The position numbers and the translations under genes were made by a program. The notes beneath the pieces are model-generated. The model was not told where the DNA came from, ran no database searches, and worked only from the letters and a program-made list of their open reading frames with translations. Shown in pieces: positions 47,915 to 61,031 of a stretch of DNA of 64,000 nt. Each line of letters opens with the position of its first letter. Positions within the stretch are counted from its first letter, which is position 1. The stretch is from NCBI GenBank assembly GCA_963682175.1, contig OY821784.1, positions 32,097,621 through 32,161,620 on the forward strand, written 5' to 3'. Source of the stretch: Triglochin maritima. Lineage: Eukaryota > Streptophyta > Magnoliopsida > Alismatales > Juncaginaceae.

Positions 47915-48380
47915 ACCACAAACTTCCTTAAATAAACAGATATGAATTATTAACTCACTAGGTTCAGGGTGGACTTCTTTAATTATTTGAGTACTGAAAC
48001 CCTATGACTACTCGCCCCCCGAGGGAAAACCGGGGTGCATTTTAACGACTAGATAAGTCCTAAAGCCACTGTACTAGATATCCTAATGCATCAAGTTCAA
48101 GATAATTTTGGGAGCTTTCTTTTTTACTTTGCCTCTCAATGGTTTTGCACATGCTAAACACACGCAAAACCCACAAAATATTTTCTTTTGCAAATATATG
48201 AAGATTTTGAAAGAAATGTGAAAATGGTAAAGCACTAGGCAAGCAAAAGAAGACAAATCACCCAAGAATCATGGCAAACAGATATATCGATATTAAATGC
48301 AACACACTAACATGACCCTAATAGTGCACACAAAAGAAAACAAAATCAAAGGAAAATGACTCGACTATGTACACAAGTAA

Positions 48381-48396
48381 AACACCCCCACACCTA
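48381..48396 (-). promoter_or_regulatory. Second PPT-like motif in F
   Basis: GTAGGTGTGGGGGTGT-type purine tract on minus, between the end of pol and the 3' LTR, as in element E. Confidence 0.45.
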
Positions 48397-48699
48397 CTTT
48401 ATGCATTGTCCTCAATGAATGTGAGCAAGATACTACATGGATTTATGCATGTAAAAGGGAAGATCTCACCAACGTGAAGCACAAGGAACATGTTATCGTC
48501 ATGTTGAAGGACATAACCCCAAATTCCTTCAAAACCTGGAGATGCTAAAGAAGGGATACAAATACGTGAAAGAAATGAGGCCTAAATACTCAAGGGTTGG
48601 ATCCCACAACAATCAATGCTCACTCATGGAGTCTTTTCTTTTTTTCTTTTTTTTCTTTTCAAATTTAACTTTATACAAACATGAAAGCTCAACCATTCA

Positions 48700-51300
48700 T
48701 GCAGGCACATGAATGGTTGAGTGTGAGAGAGGTTCATGAACGAACATGACCTTCTCGACTTCAGCTGGTGCCCCCTCGAAGTAGGGTTTGAGGCATTGTC
48801 CATTAACTTTGAACACGTCCTCATTCCCTGGGTTCAGGATGTCAACCGTTCCATGAGGAAATACGGTTTGGACAATAAAAGGGTCAGACCAACGACTGCG
48901 AAGGTTACCCGCAAACAGATGAGGCGGGAATTGTAGAGCAACACCTTCTACCCGACCGTAAACACCTTTCGCATAATCATGCGATCGTAAAACAACTTGG
49001 CTCGGGACTTATGAATTTTGACATTTTCATACGCATCATTGCGTAGCTCTTCCAACTAGAGTAATGTCGAGTTTACGCTGCACCCCTGCTTGATCAAGAT
49101 CCATATTCAGGTTCTTGATCGCCCAGAAAGCACGATGCTCAAGCTTGACGGGTAGGTGGCAAGCATTGTCGTCCTTTAAGAATTTGGTGACCACCTTGTT
49201 GTCATTGGTCTTTGTGGGGATAGCCTCAACCCACTTAGACACATAGTCAACGGCCACCAGAATGTAAACATTCCCGAACGAATTCGGGAAAGGACCCATA
49301 AAGTCGATGCCCCACACATCAAAGATGTCGACGACAATGACATTTTGCAAAGGCATCATGTCACGTTGACTAATCCTGCCAAGGCGATGGCACCTATCAC
49401 ATTGCTTACAAAAGTCATAAGCATCTTTGAAAAGAGAATGCCAGTAGAATCTAGATTGGAGCACATTGTCGGCAGTTTTCTGTGCTCCAAAGTGTCCTCC
49501 ACATGCCTTACAGTGGCAGAAATGGAGCATATTTTGGAAATCGTTATCTGGGATGCACTGCCTGAAAATTTGGTCAGAGCAGTATTTGAATAGGTTGGGG
49601 TCGTCCCAGTGAAAGAATCTGACATAAGATCTAAATTTGGTTTGGTCAGATTTTGACCAACCCACAGGAAGTTGCTCGGTCGCGAGGTAGTTCACAATGT
49701 CGGCAAACCAAGGGTTATCTTCGACCTTGAAAAACTGCTCGTCAGGAAATTTGTCATTAATAATTTGGTCTTGTGGGTTGGTCGCCTCTAGACGAGACAG
49801 GTGGTCCGCTACAACATTTTCACACCCTTTTTGTCCTGAATCTCGAGATCGAATTCTTGTAACAACAAGATCCATCTCAAGAGTTGGGATTTTGCATCTT
49901 TCTTCGCCATGAGGTGCTTGATGGTTGTGTGATCAGAATAGATAATCATGTGGGAGCCCATCTTTCTCCAAAGCGAATATGATCGCTAAGAATTCTTTCT
50001 CGGTCACAGTGTAGTTCAATTGGGCATCATTGAGTGTTCGACTGGCATAGTACATCACATGAGGCAATATGTCCAATCGTTGCCCAAGCATTGCTCCTAC
50101 AGCGAAGTCAGATGCATCACACAATAACTCGAAGGGTTCAGTCCATACCGGTGCCTTAATTATGGGAGCTGAAGTCAACTCTTTCTTCAAGGTCAAAAAA
50201 CATGGTGGCAATCCGGTGTGAACTCAAAAATGGCATCCTTAGCCAACAAGGCGGTGAGAGGTCGAGCAATTTTACTAAAATCCCGAACGAACCGCCGATA
50301 GAATCCAGCATGCCCCCAAAAAGGCACGGCTATCCTTCACATTACGTGGCGGGGGGAGATTAGCAATAAGACCCACTTTGGTGGGATCGACCTGAATTCC
50401 CCTGCTTAAGACCACATGTCCAAGTACAATCCCTCACTCTACCATGAAGTGACATTTCTCCCAATTGAGAGCGAGGTTCTTCTCACGGCATCGCTTGAGG
50501 ACAATGCTCAAGTGACGAAGGCACTCATAAAAGGAAGCGCCAAATATGGAAAAGTCGTCCATGAAAATGTCAAGGAAACACTCTACCATATCAGAGAAGA
50601 TTCTGATCATACACCTTTGAAACGTTGCCAGTGCATTACATAACCCAAAGGGCATGCGACGGTAGGCAAACGTACCAAAGGGACAAGTAAATGTGGTTTT
50701 CTCTTGATCCTCGGGGGCGATGGAAATTTGGTTGTAACCGTAGTATCCATCAAGAAAACAATAATACTCATGTCCGACCAACCTTTCCAACATCTGATCA
50801 ATAAATGACAACGGGAAATGATCTTTCCGCGTTGCCGCATTGAGCTTGTGGTAATCAACACAAACTCATCAGCCAGTTTGCAGGCGTGTCGGGATAAGCT
50901 CATTATGCTCATTCTCAAGAACCGTCACACCTGACTTCTTGGGAACCACATGGACAGGACTCACCCACGAACTATCAGAGATAAGATAGATTATACCATG
51001 ATCCAAGCACTTAAGAACCTCATTTCGGACGGCTTCTTTCAGTACAGGATTCAATCTTCGTTGCGGGTCCTGGCGGGGCCTAGAATCCTCTTCCATGTGG
51101 ATCCGATGCTGAACAATACCAGGGCTAATTCCCTTGATATCCTACAAGGACCACCCGATAGCCTCTTTGTTGTCAACGAGCACTTTTTTGAGGGCCACCT
51201 CTTGATCTTTTGCAAGATCAGAAGCAATAATGAGTGGCAATGTCTCATTATCCCCTAAAAAGATGTATTTAATGTTATCGGGGAGCGGTTTAGCTCGACC
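48700..51300 (-). pseudogene. Element F pol: RT, RNase H, integrase (decayed)
   Basis: From right to left: RT start (PVLKEAVRNEVLKCLDHGI; SWVSPVHVVPKKSG), RT core 50811-50434 (CPFGTFAYRRMPFGLCNAL, catalytic FMDDFS), RNase H 50211-49933 (FELLCDASDFAVGA, NYTVTEKEFLA), and integrase 49875-49036 with its HHCC zinc region ([24 protein letters not shown]) and first catalytic Asp (GIDFMGPFP). A deletion at about 49150-49170 ([12 protein letters not shown]) removes the second Asp and the Glu of the DDE core. The C-terminal stretch continues to about 48740. FMDDFS rather than YVDD fits the Athila/Tat group. Frameshifts and stops make it inactive. Confidence 0.85.
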
Positions 51301-51419
51301 GGAGGTGGGTCCTTGTTGGATTCAGAGTTAATTTCAAGTCGCTCAAGGGCCACAATGTAAGAGGAGCAAGCACCCAGATGTTCCTCTTCTTCAAAAGTTT
51401 TACAGCCAGATTCCTCAAG

Positions 51420-53950
51420 ATCATCTTAACTCGCAATCTGGTCATCAGGCACCACAATAATATGTCGATGTGAGTCGAACATGCCTAATGACTCGGTCTC
51501 ATCCGTGTCCTGAATGAAATTGGCTCCGACAACATCATCGAAGAGCCCGGGTTGCTTACTAAGAGTAAAGATGTGGAAATCCACCGTGAGGTTTCCAAAG
51601 GACAAGCTCATCAAGTCATTGCAACAATTGATCAAAGCATTAGATGTTGCAAGAAATGGTCTCCCAAGGATCGCTGCAATTTGTCCTTGTGGGTTGGACA
51701 CAAGTACAGTATCCAAGATGATGAAATCAATTGGAAATACGAACTCTCCCACTTTAATAAGGACATCCTCCACACTCCCTCGTGGAATCTTGACGGATCT
51801 ATCAGCCAACTGGAGGGTTGTCCTCGTTGGTTTAAGATCGCTTATTCCAAGGTTGACATAGACAGAGTAGGGCAGGATGTTCACAGATGCTCCCAAATCC
51901 AATAGAGCTTGAGGAATTGTCACATTAACGATCATGCAAGAGACAATAGGACAACCAGGGTCCTTGTATTTGACTTGCATGGGTTGTGTCAGTATCGAGC
52001 TCACATTGGCGGCCAAAAATGCCTTTTTGGGAACATTTGTTCTTCTCTTAATGGTACAAAGGTCCTTAAGGAACTTGGCATACGGTGACATTTGTTGAAC
52101 AACGTCCAACAACGGAATGTTCCCATTGACTTGCCTAAGTACCTTAACGATTTTGTCCCAATGCTCATCACGTTTTTAGTCAACCTATGAGGGAATGGTG
52201 CCTTGGGGACATAACTATCACGAGGAGGAGTCTCAGAATTATGTTCCTTGAAAGTATCAAGACCCTCCTCGGAAAAGTCACCAAAAGGGTTGGCTTCAGG
52301 CATTTCCACATTGTTGTCAACAACCCTTCCCGATCTTAAGGTATGGACAAATTTTGCATGTTGGGAATGGTCACTTTCAACATTGTGCACAATCTGCCTA
52401 GCCTGAGCAGGTTGACCCCTGGGATTTACCATGGTTGACTTGGTAACTGACCCTTCTCGCGATCATGGAACTGATGAGCCAACTGGCTAACTTGCATTTC
52501 CAAAGCTTTGACTGTACTTTGCATGCTCTGCATGAATGCTTGAAGGGTCGGATCACTAGAAGGGTCCTTGAGGTCAACCCGCTGGGGTAGTGGAGTTTGG
52601 TTAGAATAACCCGACGATAAGGCCTGAGCAGGTTGTTGATTATGGTGCTGAGACCTTTGATGTGGGGGTTGGTAAGTCGCCGATGTGCGTGGAGGTTGAG
52701 GTTGAGCGTGCGAGCTCTGACCGTGACCCCCACTAGGCCCCCAAGAGAAGTTAGGATGGTTACGTCATCCCGAGTTGTAGGAGTGACTGTATGGGTCGTT
52801 ACAGGGCCTCTGTTGATACATCGCATTTGCATGTTCAGTATACCTTGGAGCGTAAGCGCATTCCAAGTCATCATGGCCCATAAGTCCACACCTACTACAC
52901 CCAGGAGTAGCGACCTGAGCTACAGGAGCTCGGTCCAACTATAAAATCTCAATCCTACGCATAAGAGCAGTCAATTTTCCTCAGACGCGGTAGTTGACTC
53001 AACTTGATATGATCCAGCTCGACCAGAAGACCTGGCGGCTGGTGGCTCTCTCATGGTGTCCCACTCAAAGGTACGTTCAGCCATTAACTCAAAACTGTCC
53101 CATGCCTCATTGATGGGTTTGATTTGGAAATCACCCTGACACATCGACTCCAACAATGTGCAGGTGTTGTAGTTGAGGCCCTCATAAACAATCTGGCACA
53201 ACTGCCATAGCTCAAGTCCATGATGAGGGCACTGCTGGAGAAGGTCCTTGAACCTCTCAAAGAAAGCATGAAAATATTCGGTCTCAGTCTGATACATTTG
53301 ATGTATCTGGTGCCGTATCTGTTGAGTTTTCCTTTGAAGGACAAATCTCTTCAGAAAGACGGTCACAAAGTCATCCGAAGACCGAATAGAGCTCGCCGGG
53401 AGGCTGTACATCCATTTCTTCGCGTTATCCTTCAACGCGAAAGAAATCATCCTCAACCGGACTGAATCATCATCAAGCTGTTGAAGCTTGAACATGGAGC
53501 ATACTTCCTCGAATTCATGTAAAAATATACGGATCCTCCTTATTGGAAGTGAAGGTAGGAAGCATGCTTACATATTGAGGTTTCAGTTCATAGTTGTTCC
53601 CGCGAGCTAGGGGAAGAACTATGCAAGAAGGCTGTGCGGCCCGAACAGGATGGATCCGCTCCTACAAAGTCATCAGTCTATCCTGACGAGCTAAAGGTGT
53701 TGGTGCACCAAGAACTCGATCCTGACCGAATCCCTCTTCCTCTCAAGTCAGAGGAGGAGGTCTACGTGGTGGCGGGAGTGGACCGAGGTAATCCATGTAT
53801 GGAACCCCGTCTCCCCCATCCCCACGAGACGACTCGGCCTCATGCTCCAAAGGAGCACAAAGCGGAGATGACCGATCACCTAGACCGTCCATCTCAGAAA
53901 AATGCACTCTCTTAAGTCGAGCGCTCTCACCAGAAAGAGCCCAACCTCGC
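51420..53950 (-). pseudogene. Element F gag-protease (decayed)
   Basis: Gag core 53495-52971 (FALKDNAKKWMYSLPASSIR; CPHHGLELWQLCQIVYEGL), preceded by an upstream block (AAQPSCIVLPL, then YVSMLPTFTSN) broken by a small frameshift near 53520. A zinc knuckle (CSRCGLMGHDDLEC) is at about 52905-52862 in another frame. The protease 52112-51426 has LLDLGASVNILPYSVYVNL and ILGRPFLAT. Closely parallel to element E in domain order, but with several frameshifts. Confidence 0.8.
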
Positions 53951-55019
53951 ATAAAACGCTCGACTCGACTCTAAAATAACACACAACAGAAGGTGTACTC
54001 AGAGGAGGAGACTACTCGTAGAAAATAGATGAGGAGATGACTCAGATGAGGAGGGAAGAATCCTTAGAGCTAGCGTGGGTAGTGGTGAATGTAGAAGTCT
54101 AATCTAGCAAGCACGACTCAAACAACTTAAGACTATGGGTCCTTAGGCTAGATGATGCCTAACTTCGAGGTCACTAGTCTTGACACGTTTCACCTCCCTA
54201 CAACGAAGACCACAATGCCAAGTAAGTGATACCAGATCCGGAGATCTAGTACCTCCTACTATCGACAAGGCAGGCGACGCCGATCAGATCATGGCGGTCT
54301 CGACTAGATTACTCTCCTAGTGCGTCCGAAATCCTTAGGGCCAATGTCTACTTGCTTTTAGAATTAAGGCTTTTATTAAGATTCATTTTTGGGGCCAAGG
54401 GAGGGGTGATGAAATCCCCCATCTTATCTTTTATGGGACAACCCCTCCTTAGTAGCGTTTTGATCCTAAATCTAGCAATCAACTCTCCAATCAAACGCTC
54501 AACTCACTCTTGTCCCAATGCACCTTACTAACTAATGCATGCTTGAACCATGCATGAATGAGAGAATGGGTGCACGTACTTCATGCCAGCAATCAACAAC
54601 AAAAATGTAAAGCAAAGAAAGGACAAATGCGTGCAAGGTCTACAAATGATGCATGACCTTGATGGCAATCAATCTACTCTTTTGGTTTGAGTTTTAGGTC
54701 CTAGTTGATTAAAAGGGATTGATTGTTAATCTGGGAGCAAACTATAAGTCACAACATGCAAGACTGAGCTCCCAGACCACTAAAATGAACAAACAAACAA
54801 CCAGAACAAATATTGGAGAAAACATAGCTCACCAGGCCGCCAACTGGCGGTCCTAGACCGGTAATTGGTTGTCACTGTGGTGTATTTCTGCCTCCAATTC
54901 CTCTAGTCGCCTCCCCTTGATCCTGAGGATCCCTGAAACAAACAAAAACTAAAAACTAAAAATTAAACCCACTCGAATCGTCCAAACCAAAGTCTGGACA
55001 GAACATTGTGCCAGAGTCA

Positions 55020-55802
55020 TATCACTCATACCAGAGTCAATTGTCTCTTGTTTCTTTAGAGCAATTTTTTCAGCCATCATTTGTGCTTTTAACTTTTGGT
55101 ACCCTGCTCGAGACATATGATGAGTATACTTGTTAGAAGATCTAATCTTTTTATTTTTTGCTCGGATGGCCTAAAACCAAGTTTATTAGATTATCATTTA
55201 AAACAATAACTTAATAAGTTCATATTCTAACTTAAACTCATTTACCTCAAACTTGGGGCTATCTCTGGATTTTCTGAATTGCTCCCATTGATTCAGAGTG
55301 ATAAAAGTTATAGACATCGCATGGATTTCTATCCTGGTAGTCTCTGAATATGTACTTGTTCGTTAAATTTGTTTTGAAGTCCCTCCAACGAACCGACATG
55401 TATGTCATCCACTTTTTCTTCAACTTGTCAGTGGATTGGAACTCAAAAGATGACTACAATACGTTAAAACATTATATATCTCAAAAGTTTGACTAAAACT
55501 ACATAATTCTATAATGGAATCATTACCTGCATGTTATCCCACATTGTGCCCTTCAACTTCTCATCTACATCGGCCCAATTCGACAAACAAATGTCAACTT
55601 TGGCCTTCGCTAGGGTACCCAGATAACTTTTCTAATTATCAGACAGCATGCCTATCGGCTCAAGACGATCATCAAACTGGATTGGAACTCAACCATCTCT
55701 ATTTCTTCTCCCCACGAATTCTTTCATGAGATAAGGACCTCGTGAACTGTATGTCTTCGAGTCTTCAGACTCTGATGGAGTGAGTTTCTTTTTCGGATCC
55801 AT
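55020..55802 (-). pseudogene. CACTA second gene, N-terminal part
   Basis: Starts with the ATG at 55802 (MDPKKKLTPSESEDSKTYSS). In-frame stops follow within 50 codons. Downstream near 55160-55070 the minus strand reads TRAGYQKLKAQ-like residues and AEKIALKKQE, leading to the F insertion point. About 60-85 bp at this edge (55018-55100) is repeated on the other side of F (44445-44510). Confidence 0.6.
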
Positions 55803-55917
55803 GTTACTATAAAAGGTAAACTCAAGACATTAACAATTAAAAATCAAGATATTAAATGGTTATTACAAGAAAATTTGCACGCCAACTCAGGAATCCGTTT
55901 CCGGTATCCCTTCCCAT

Positions 55918-58900
55918 TTACTGGGGTTTTTTGTTTAAAGGATTTTTAATCCATATACCTTCACCGTGGTCATCTCTAAACATACAAGTCTCAACATTAA
56001 TTTCCTCATCTACTGAGTTCAACTCAGGTGCTTGCTTAGAGAAAGGTGATGTCTCTACATACTCGATCAGACAATCATCTGATATAATTTTTTTCTTCCC
56101 TTCCAGAATTACTACCCATTTCTTGTCACATGGATTAGCCACATAGAAGACTTGTTTTGGTTGGGAAGCGAGAATAAAATGTTCTCCTTTATACCATTTT
56201 TTCGAAAAATCAATTAAAGTGAACCCATAGTCATCCACTCGAACTCCACTTTTATTATCAACCAACTTGCATCTAAATACATGTACTTTGAATTTAACAA
56301 AGTATAGCTCTCATATGTCTTCAATTACACCGTAATAGGACATGTCGGCGTATACATGATTCTTGTCTTTAGAACTAGACACATGCAAAGACACTGCTAT
56401 TAAGGTGACACCATTGTTTTGAACAACACTTTTGGAATCTTCACAGACTGTGTAGAAAGAATATCCATTGATATCATAATCATTGTAACTTATAACAACA
56501 GAATGCGGACCGTAGGCCAACCACTGTATTGTCTCAGAAATATCACACTTGTAAGACACATTTTTGAACCAAGAGATGAAATTTTTATTGTGACTATTTA
56601 TTACTTGTTGATCACTCCACAAAAGATTTCTTTCATTTAGAAACTTCATGTGTTCATTTAGGTAAGGTTGAACTTCATTATAATTGCACAACACATAAAA
56701 ATATGTTGTCATTAAGTCCTCACCATTTGGATTTAACATTTTCATCCCACGTGTCCCTTTACCATCGGCATGTTCATCATGACGATTCTTCGGAACCAAC
56801 ACTTTTGGTGTTTGCTAGGTATCTCCAGTACAAAACTCGATAACCTCCTCAGCTATGTATCCTTCAACAATACTAGCATCTAGCCTTTGACGATTTTTAC
56901 AATAACTTTTCAATACTTTCATATAACGCTCGAAAGGATACATCCACCTTAAAAAACTGGTCTACACAATTTAACTTCTCTAACCAAATGAATAACTAGA
57001 TGAATCATAATGTCAAAAAAAGTAGGTGGAAAGAACATCTCCAATTGACATAATGTCACCACAATTTCATTCTGCAACTTATCTAACTGCACAGATTGAC
57101 CACTTTACTGCAAATATTATTGAAAAGGGAACACAACTTTATTCTTGCATGTCTAACATCTTTCGGTAATATGGATCTCAGTGCTATAGATAACAACTGC
57201 TGCCTTAAAGTGTGACAATCGTGAGACTTCATCCCCACAAGTTTCAAATCCTTTATAACAACAAGACTACTGATATTTGAAGAATAACCTTGTGGAACCC
57301 TTACATCGTGCAAACACTGACAGAAAATTCTTTTCTCCTTTCTACACAATATATAACTAGCTGGAGGTAAGTAATTCTGGACTCCTTTCTTCTTTGGTGC
57401 CAACATTGCTTGTATACCACGGTCAACAAGATCAAGTCTTGCATTATATCCATCTTTTGTTTTACCAGGTATGTTCAACAAAATGCCAACAAGACTATCA
57501 CAAATGTTTTTCTCTACGTACATCACATCAATACAATGTCTAACTTTTAAAGTTTTCCAGTAAGGGAGATCAAAAAATATGGATCTTTTTTTCCAAAGAC
57601 TTTTGTCATTTACTCGTTTGTACGGTTTTCCAAATTCACATTCAACGTTCATTACATGTTCATACACCTTTTCGACGCTGATTTCAACTGGTGGATTCTA
57701 AAACTCATGTTTTCCATTAAATACCTTCTTCAACCTACGATGAGGGTAAGAGTTCGACAAAAATCTCTGATGACCAAGATAGACTATCTTAGAACCATTA
57801 ACTAGTTGCAAAGAGCATGTATTCTCTTCGTAAATTGGACAAGCTTTATGACATTTGACTGAATATCCAGATAGATTACCATAACCTGAAAAGTCGTTAA
57901 TCGTGCAAAATATTATTGCCCGCATTACGAATGACTCCTGACGATAAGAATCAAAAACTGGCTCTCCGTCATCCCTCAATCTCTTTAGGTCATCAATTAA
58001 AGGTCTTACATGGATGTCATTTCCAGGTTGTTTCAGACCAGAAATCATTAAGAACAACATAAATATATTTGCGTTTCATGCATAACCACGGGGGCAGATT
58101 GTAAATTACAAGTAGCACATGCCAAAAACTGTGAATGCTACTCAAACTACCGAAAGGATTCATTCCGTCAGAGAGAGTCCAAGTCGTACATTCCTGGATT
58201 CTTCACCAAACACAGGAAAGTCGAAATCTACCTTTTTCTACAGGATGACGTAGCAACTGATCATTTCGTTTCTCACGATCAGCATGCCATGTCATGTTCT
58301 TGGAATCCTCCTTACCCGCAAACAAACGTTTAAGCCATGGTATTATCAGAAGATACCACAAAATCTTAGCAGGAGGTCATTTGATTTTCATCTCATCAGC
58401 CTCTTCATTGTGGTTCGGTCCACTGCATTTCATTTTGTATCGTGAAACATTACACCTGGGACAGGAATGTAAGTTTTCAAACTCACCCCTATACAATATA
58501 CAATCGTTAGGGCATGTATGTATCTTCCTATATTCCATTCCCATAGGACACAACACTTTCTTAGCATCATAAGTTCTATCTGATAACTCGTTATAATCTG
58601 GAAGCATCTCTTTCAATAGCTTCAACAATGATGTGAAACTGACATCGGTCCAATCATTTTCTACTTTTAAATTGTACAACTTCAACACCGCTGACAATCT
58701 GGTGAATTTGGTACAACTCTTATACAACGACTTCTCATTGTCACTCAACAAACTACCAAGTAAATCGGGGTTGGACGAAAACTTTTCAGCCATATCATGA
58801 ACCATTTCCTCTAAGTGATCTTCCACACTAACATTGTGTCCCTCATTCTTGGAACAACTAAATGATTCGTTTTTGCCATGCCATATCCACCATCTGTAAC

Positions 58901-59018
58901 TTGGGTCGAAACCTTTCTCAAACAAATGATCTTTTATTTTCCAAAAAGTCAGCACTGACATATGACGATACTTATTGCACGGACAATACGTCATGTCGCT
59001 GCCATTCGTTTTTTTCAA
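55918..59018 (-). pseudogene. CACTA transposase, TNP2-like (decayed)
   Basis: Domains in order on minus: transposase-associated domain near the start (59018-58790: GFDPSYRWWIWHGKN); Transposase_21/TNP2 core (CPRCNVSRYK; DGMNPFGSL and YNLPPWLCMK near 58130; LIDDLKRLRDDGEPVFDSYR and FSGYGNLSGYSVKCHKACPI at 58060-57698; VRHCIDVMYVEKNICDSLVG at 57667-57083); a DUF4218-like region (about 57080-56800: LQNEIVVTLCQLEMFFPP); and a DUF4216-like region at 56265-55918 (ILASQPKQVFYVANP). This is the usual order of plant CACTA transposases, which cut at the TIRs. Several stops and frameshifts separate the open pieces, so it is inactive. Confidence 0.85.
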
Positions 59019-59159
59019 TGTTTTTTGGCAACGTCTAAGAACATATTCACTCAGTTCTCATACTCATCACTCAATCGGTTTGAAAGAATCCACTCTCGAT
59101 CCATTTCAATCTAAACAAGAACAAAAATGATAGTTATTACTGAAGGAAATAAATAAAAT

Positions 59160-60075
59160 TTCAATTTAATAGAATGTGTTCGTAGATGAGAAGATTTTGA
59201 GACATTAAGATAAGAAAATAATGAGTTAGAGAAGAGGAGATGAAGTCATTAATCTAGCGTGGGAATAAGGAAGGTTAGAAATCTAACTAAGCAATCAAGG
59301 TCAAAGCAAGCCTAAAGTCCACTATTGGTCCTTTGTACTAGACGACGCCTAACTTCGAGGTCCCACCGAGGACCATTAGTCTGTAGGAAATCAAGAACCT
59401 GGAGGTCCTTAAAATCTCAGGGAGACTAGATGGGCAACGACGTTCAGGCCGAAACGGTCTTAAACATTTAGGACCACTAGTCTTTAGGAAATCAAGAACT
59501 CAGACGTTCCTAAAATCTCAGGGAGACTAGATGGGCAACAACGTTCAGGCCATAACGGTATTAAACGGTTTCCTCTCCTTAATGCGTCCGGAAATCGTAG
59601 GGGCTAACGTCTAATTGATTTTATTAAGGCTCTTTTATTAAGTGGTTTTTGGGCCAAGGAAAGGGTGATGAAATCCCCCACCTCATCTCCTATAGGTGAC
59701 TGCCCCCTAAGTGTTTTTCATACCTTAATCTAACAAACAACACACCAAACAAACACTCGCCTCACTCTTGTTCCAATGCAAGTCCTACTAACTAATGCGT
59801 GCTTTCTAATGAATGATGAGTGAAAGAGATTACGTACCTTACGCCAGCAATCTACGACATAAATCGTAAAATAAATAATAAATACGATGAATGGAAATCC
59901 TATATGATGAATGACTAAACAATATTGTCTAATCTTTTGCTTTAGGTTATTAAAGGTCAAGTTGCTTAAGGGGGGCAATGAGTTAAACATTATAATATTT
60001 CTAAATAAAAGAATTTCTAAAGCATAAATAAACATTTAACTAAATAAAATAAATCGAAAAGGTGTTATTAAACTC
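59160..60075 (-). mobile_element. Leader fragment of an F-type gypsy element
   Basis: Matches the F leader (about 54000-54740): GATGAAATCCCCCA near 59670, the block around GACGACGCCTAACTTCGAGG, and TTACGTACCTTACGCCAGCA. No LTR or coding part is attached. It contains a tandem duplication of about 99 bp (59372-59570). Confidence 0.7.
59372..59570. repeat. Tandem duplication, about 99-bp period
   Basis: Two copies of a block from GGACCATTAGTCTGTAGG (GGACCACTAGTCTTTAGG in the second) to CGTTCAGGCC, with few differences. The homologous F leader region (54170 onward) has no such doubling. Confidence 0.75.
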
Positions 60076-60080
60076 TAGAA

Positions 60081-61031
60081 TCATGTTATAATTAAATTTA
60101 AAACTAATATACTTATATATCCAAAAAGCAACACGATATGCATAGAAAAAACCTCATATTTATGTATGAGGAGACTAATGTGAGTTTCCTTAGTTTTGTT
60201 ATCCCCCTCATGATGCATTTGCAATCTCTGCCATATTTCATATGCACTTTCACAACCCCTAATTCTATTGTATTCACCCTCATTAAGGCCACAATAAATA
60301 ATGTTCATGATTTTTGATTTCATCCCAATTTCTTTCATTTTGGGCCTAGTAAGTGAATCGAATTCATATTCATTTGGGGGTGTGTATGGATTTTGAAGAA
60401 ACATACAATACTTTAGGTCATTAGATATTAGGAATATTTTCATCCTTTTCTTCCAATAATCATAATTTGACCCATTTAGCGAAGGAGGTCGAGTTGTGCA
60501 CAAACCCTCTACATGATTAGATGTTGAAGCCATGCTAAAAATTACGGTTAAGTAATGAAATTTAGCTCACAAGGCTCTGATACCAAATGTAGGATCGTGA
60601 GGTTTCTAATCACTTTTAAGCTAATTACCTACTTGTTTAATCAATCAAGATATGCACAACGGAATTTAAACATAAACAAGTAAGTAAAGCAAACCACAAT
60701 GATGACACCGGATTTTTATAGAGGTTCGACCTTCCACCTACTTCCTCTCTTGCAAGCTCTGCTCGATCTCCCTCGAGCTTCGCTCGCGTCTTCACTATCA
60801 ACCTCGTTCCGGGCCGAGATTAAGCCTTTTACAAAACAAGCTCCACGAACACCCTCGTGAGCTTGACTTTCTTCTCTCACAATCCGAGAGGAACACTTCG
60901 GGCTTTCACTGAAGTCCTTTCTTCTTTACAACTGAGATCTTGAGTGCTACATGTGTGCTACTCTACATGATCACAATTAAGATTAGGTTGATTAAATCAT
61001 CAAAACATAAATTAAGGCCAAAAAGCCAACA
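60081..61031 (-). mobile_element. Copia fragment: gag start plus shortened LTR
   Basis: The gag start at 60533 (MASTSNHVEGLCTTRPPSL) is homologous to copia A and open for about 120 conserved codons before non-homologous sequence at about 60150. The PBS (TGGTATCAGAGCC) follows the LTR 60588-61031 (TGTAGGATCGTG...AAGCCAACA), which is only 444 bp; the central part, including the whole GGTCGACC array, is deleted. The 3' half of the element is absent. Confidence 0.8.

Larger units (their letters stand above)
44510..55010 (-). mobile_element. Athila/Tat-type gypsy element F (decayed, pol-bearing)
   Basis: 3' LTR 44510-45863, PPT 45864-45878, 3' untranslated region (with a nested E-family solo LTR at 46680-47914), pol and gag remains 48700-53950, and leader 53950-55010. 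The right LTR and PBS are missing. The 3' untranslated region next to the PPT matches element E closely (GGTTGCACTTAGCA, then GTGCAACAAGCCG). F therefore stands for the lineage that could have supplied enzymes to E. It is inserted in the CACTA second gene. Confidence 0.8.
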
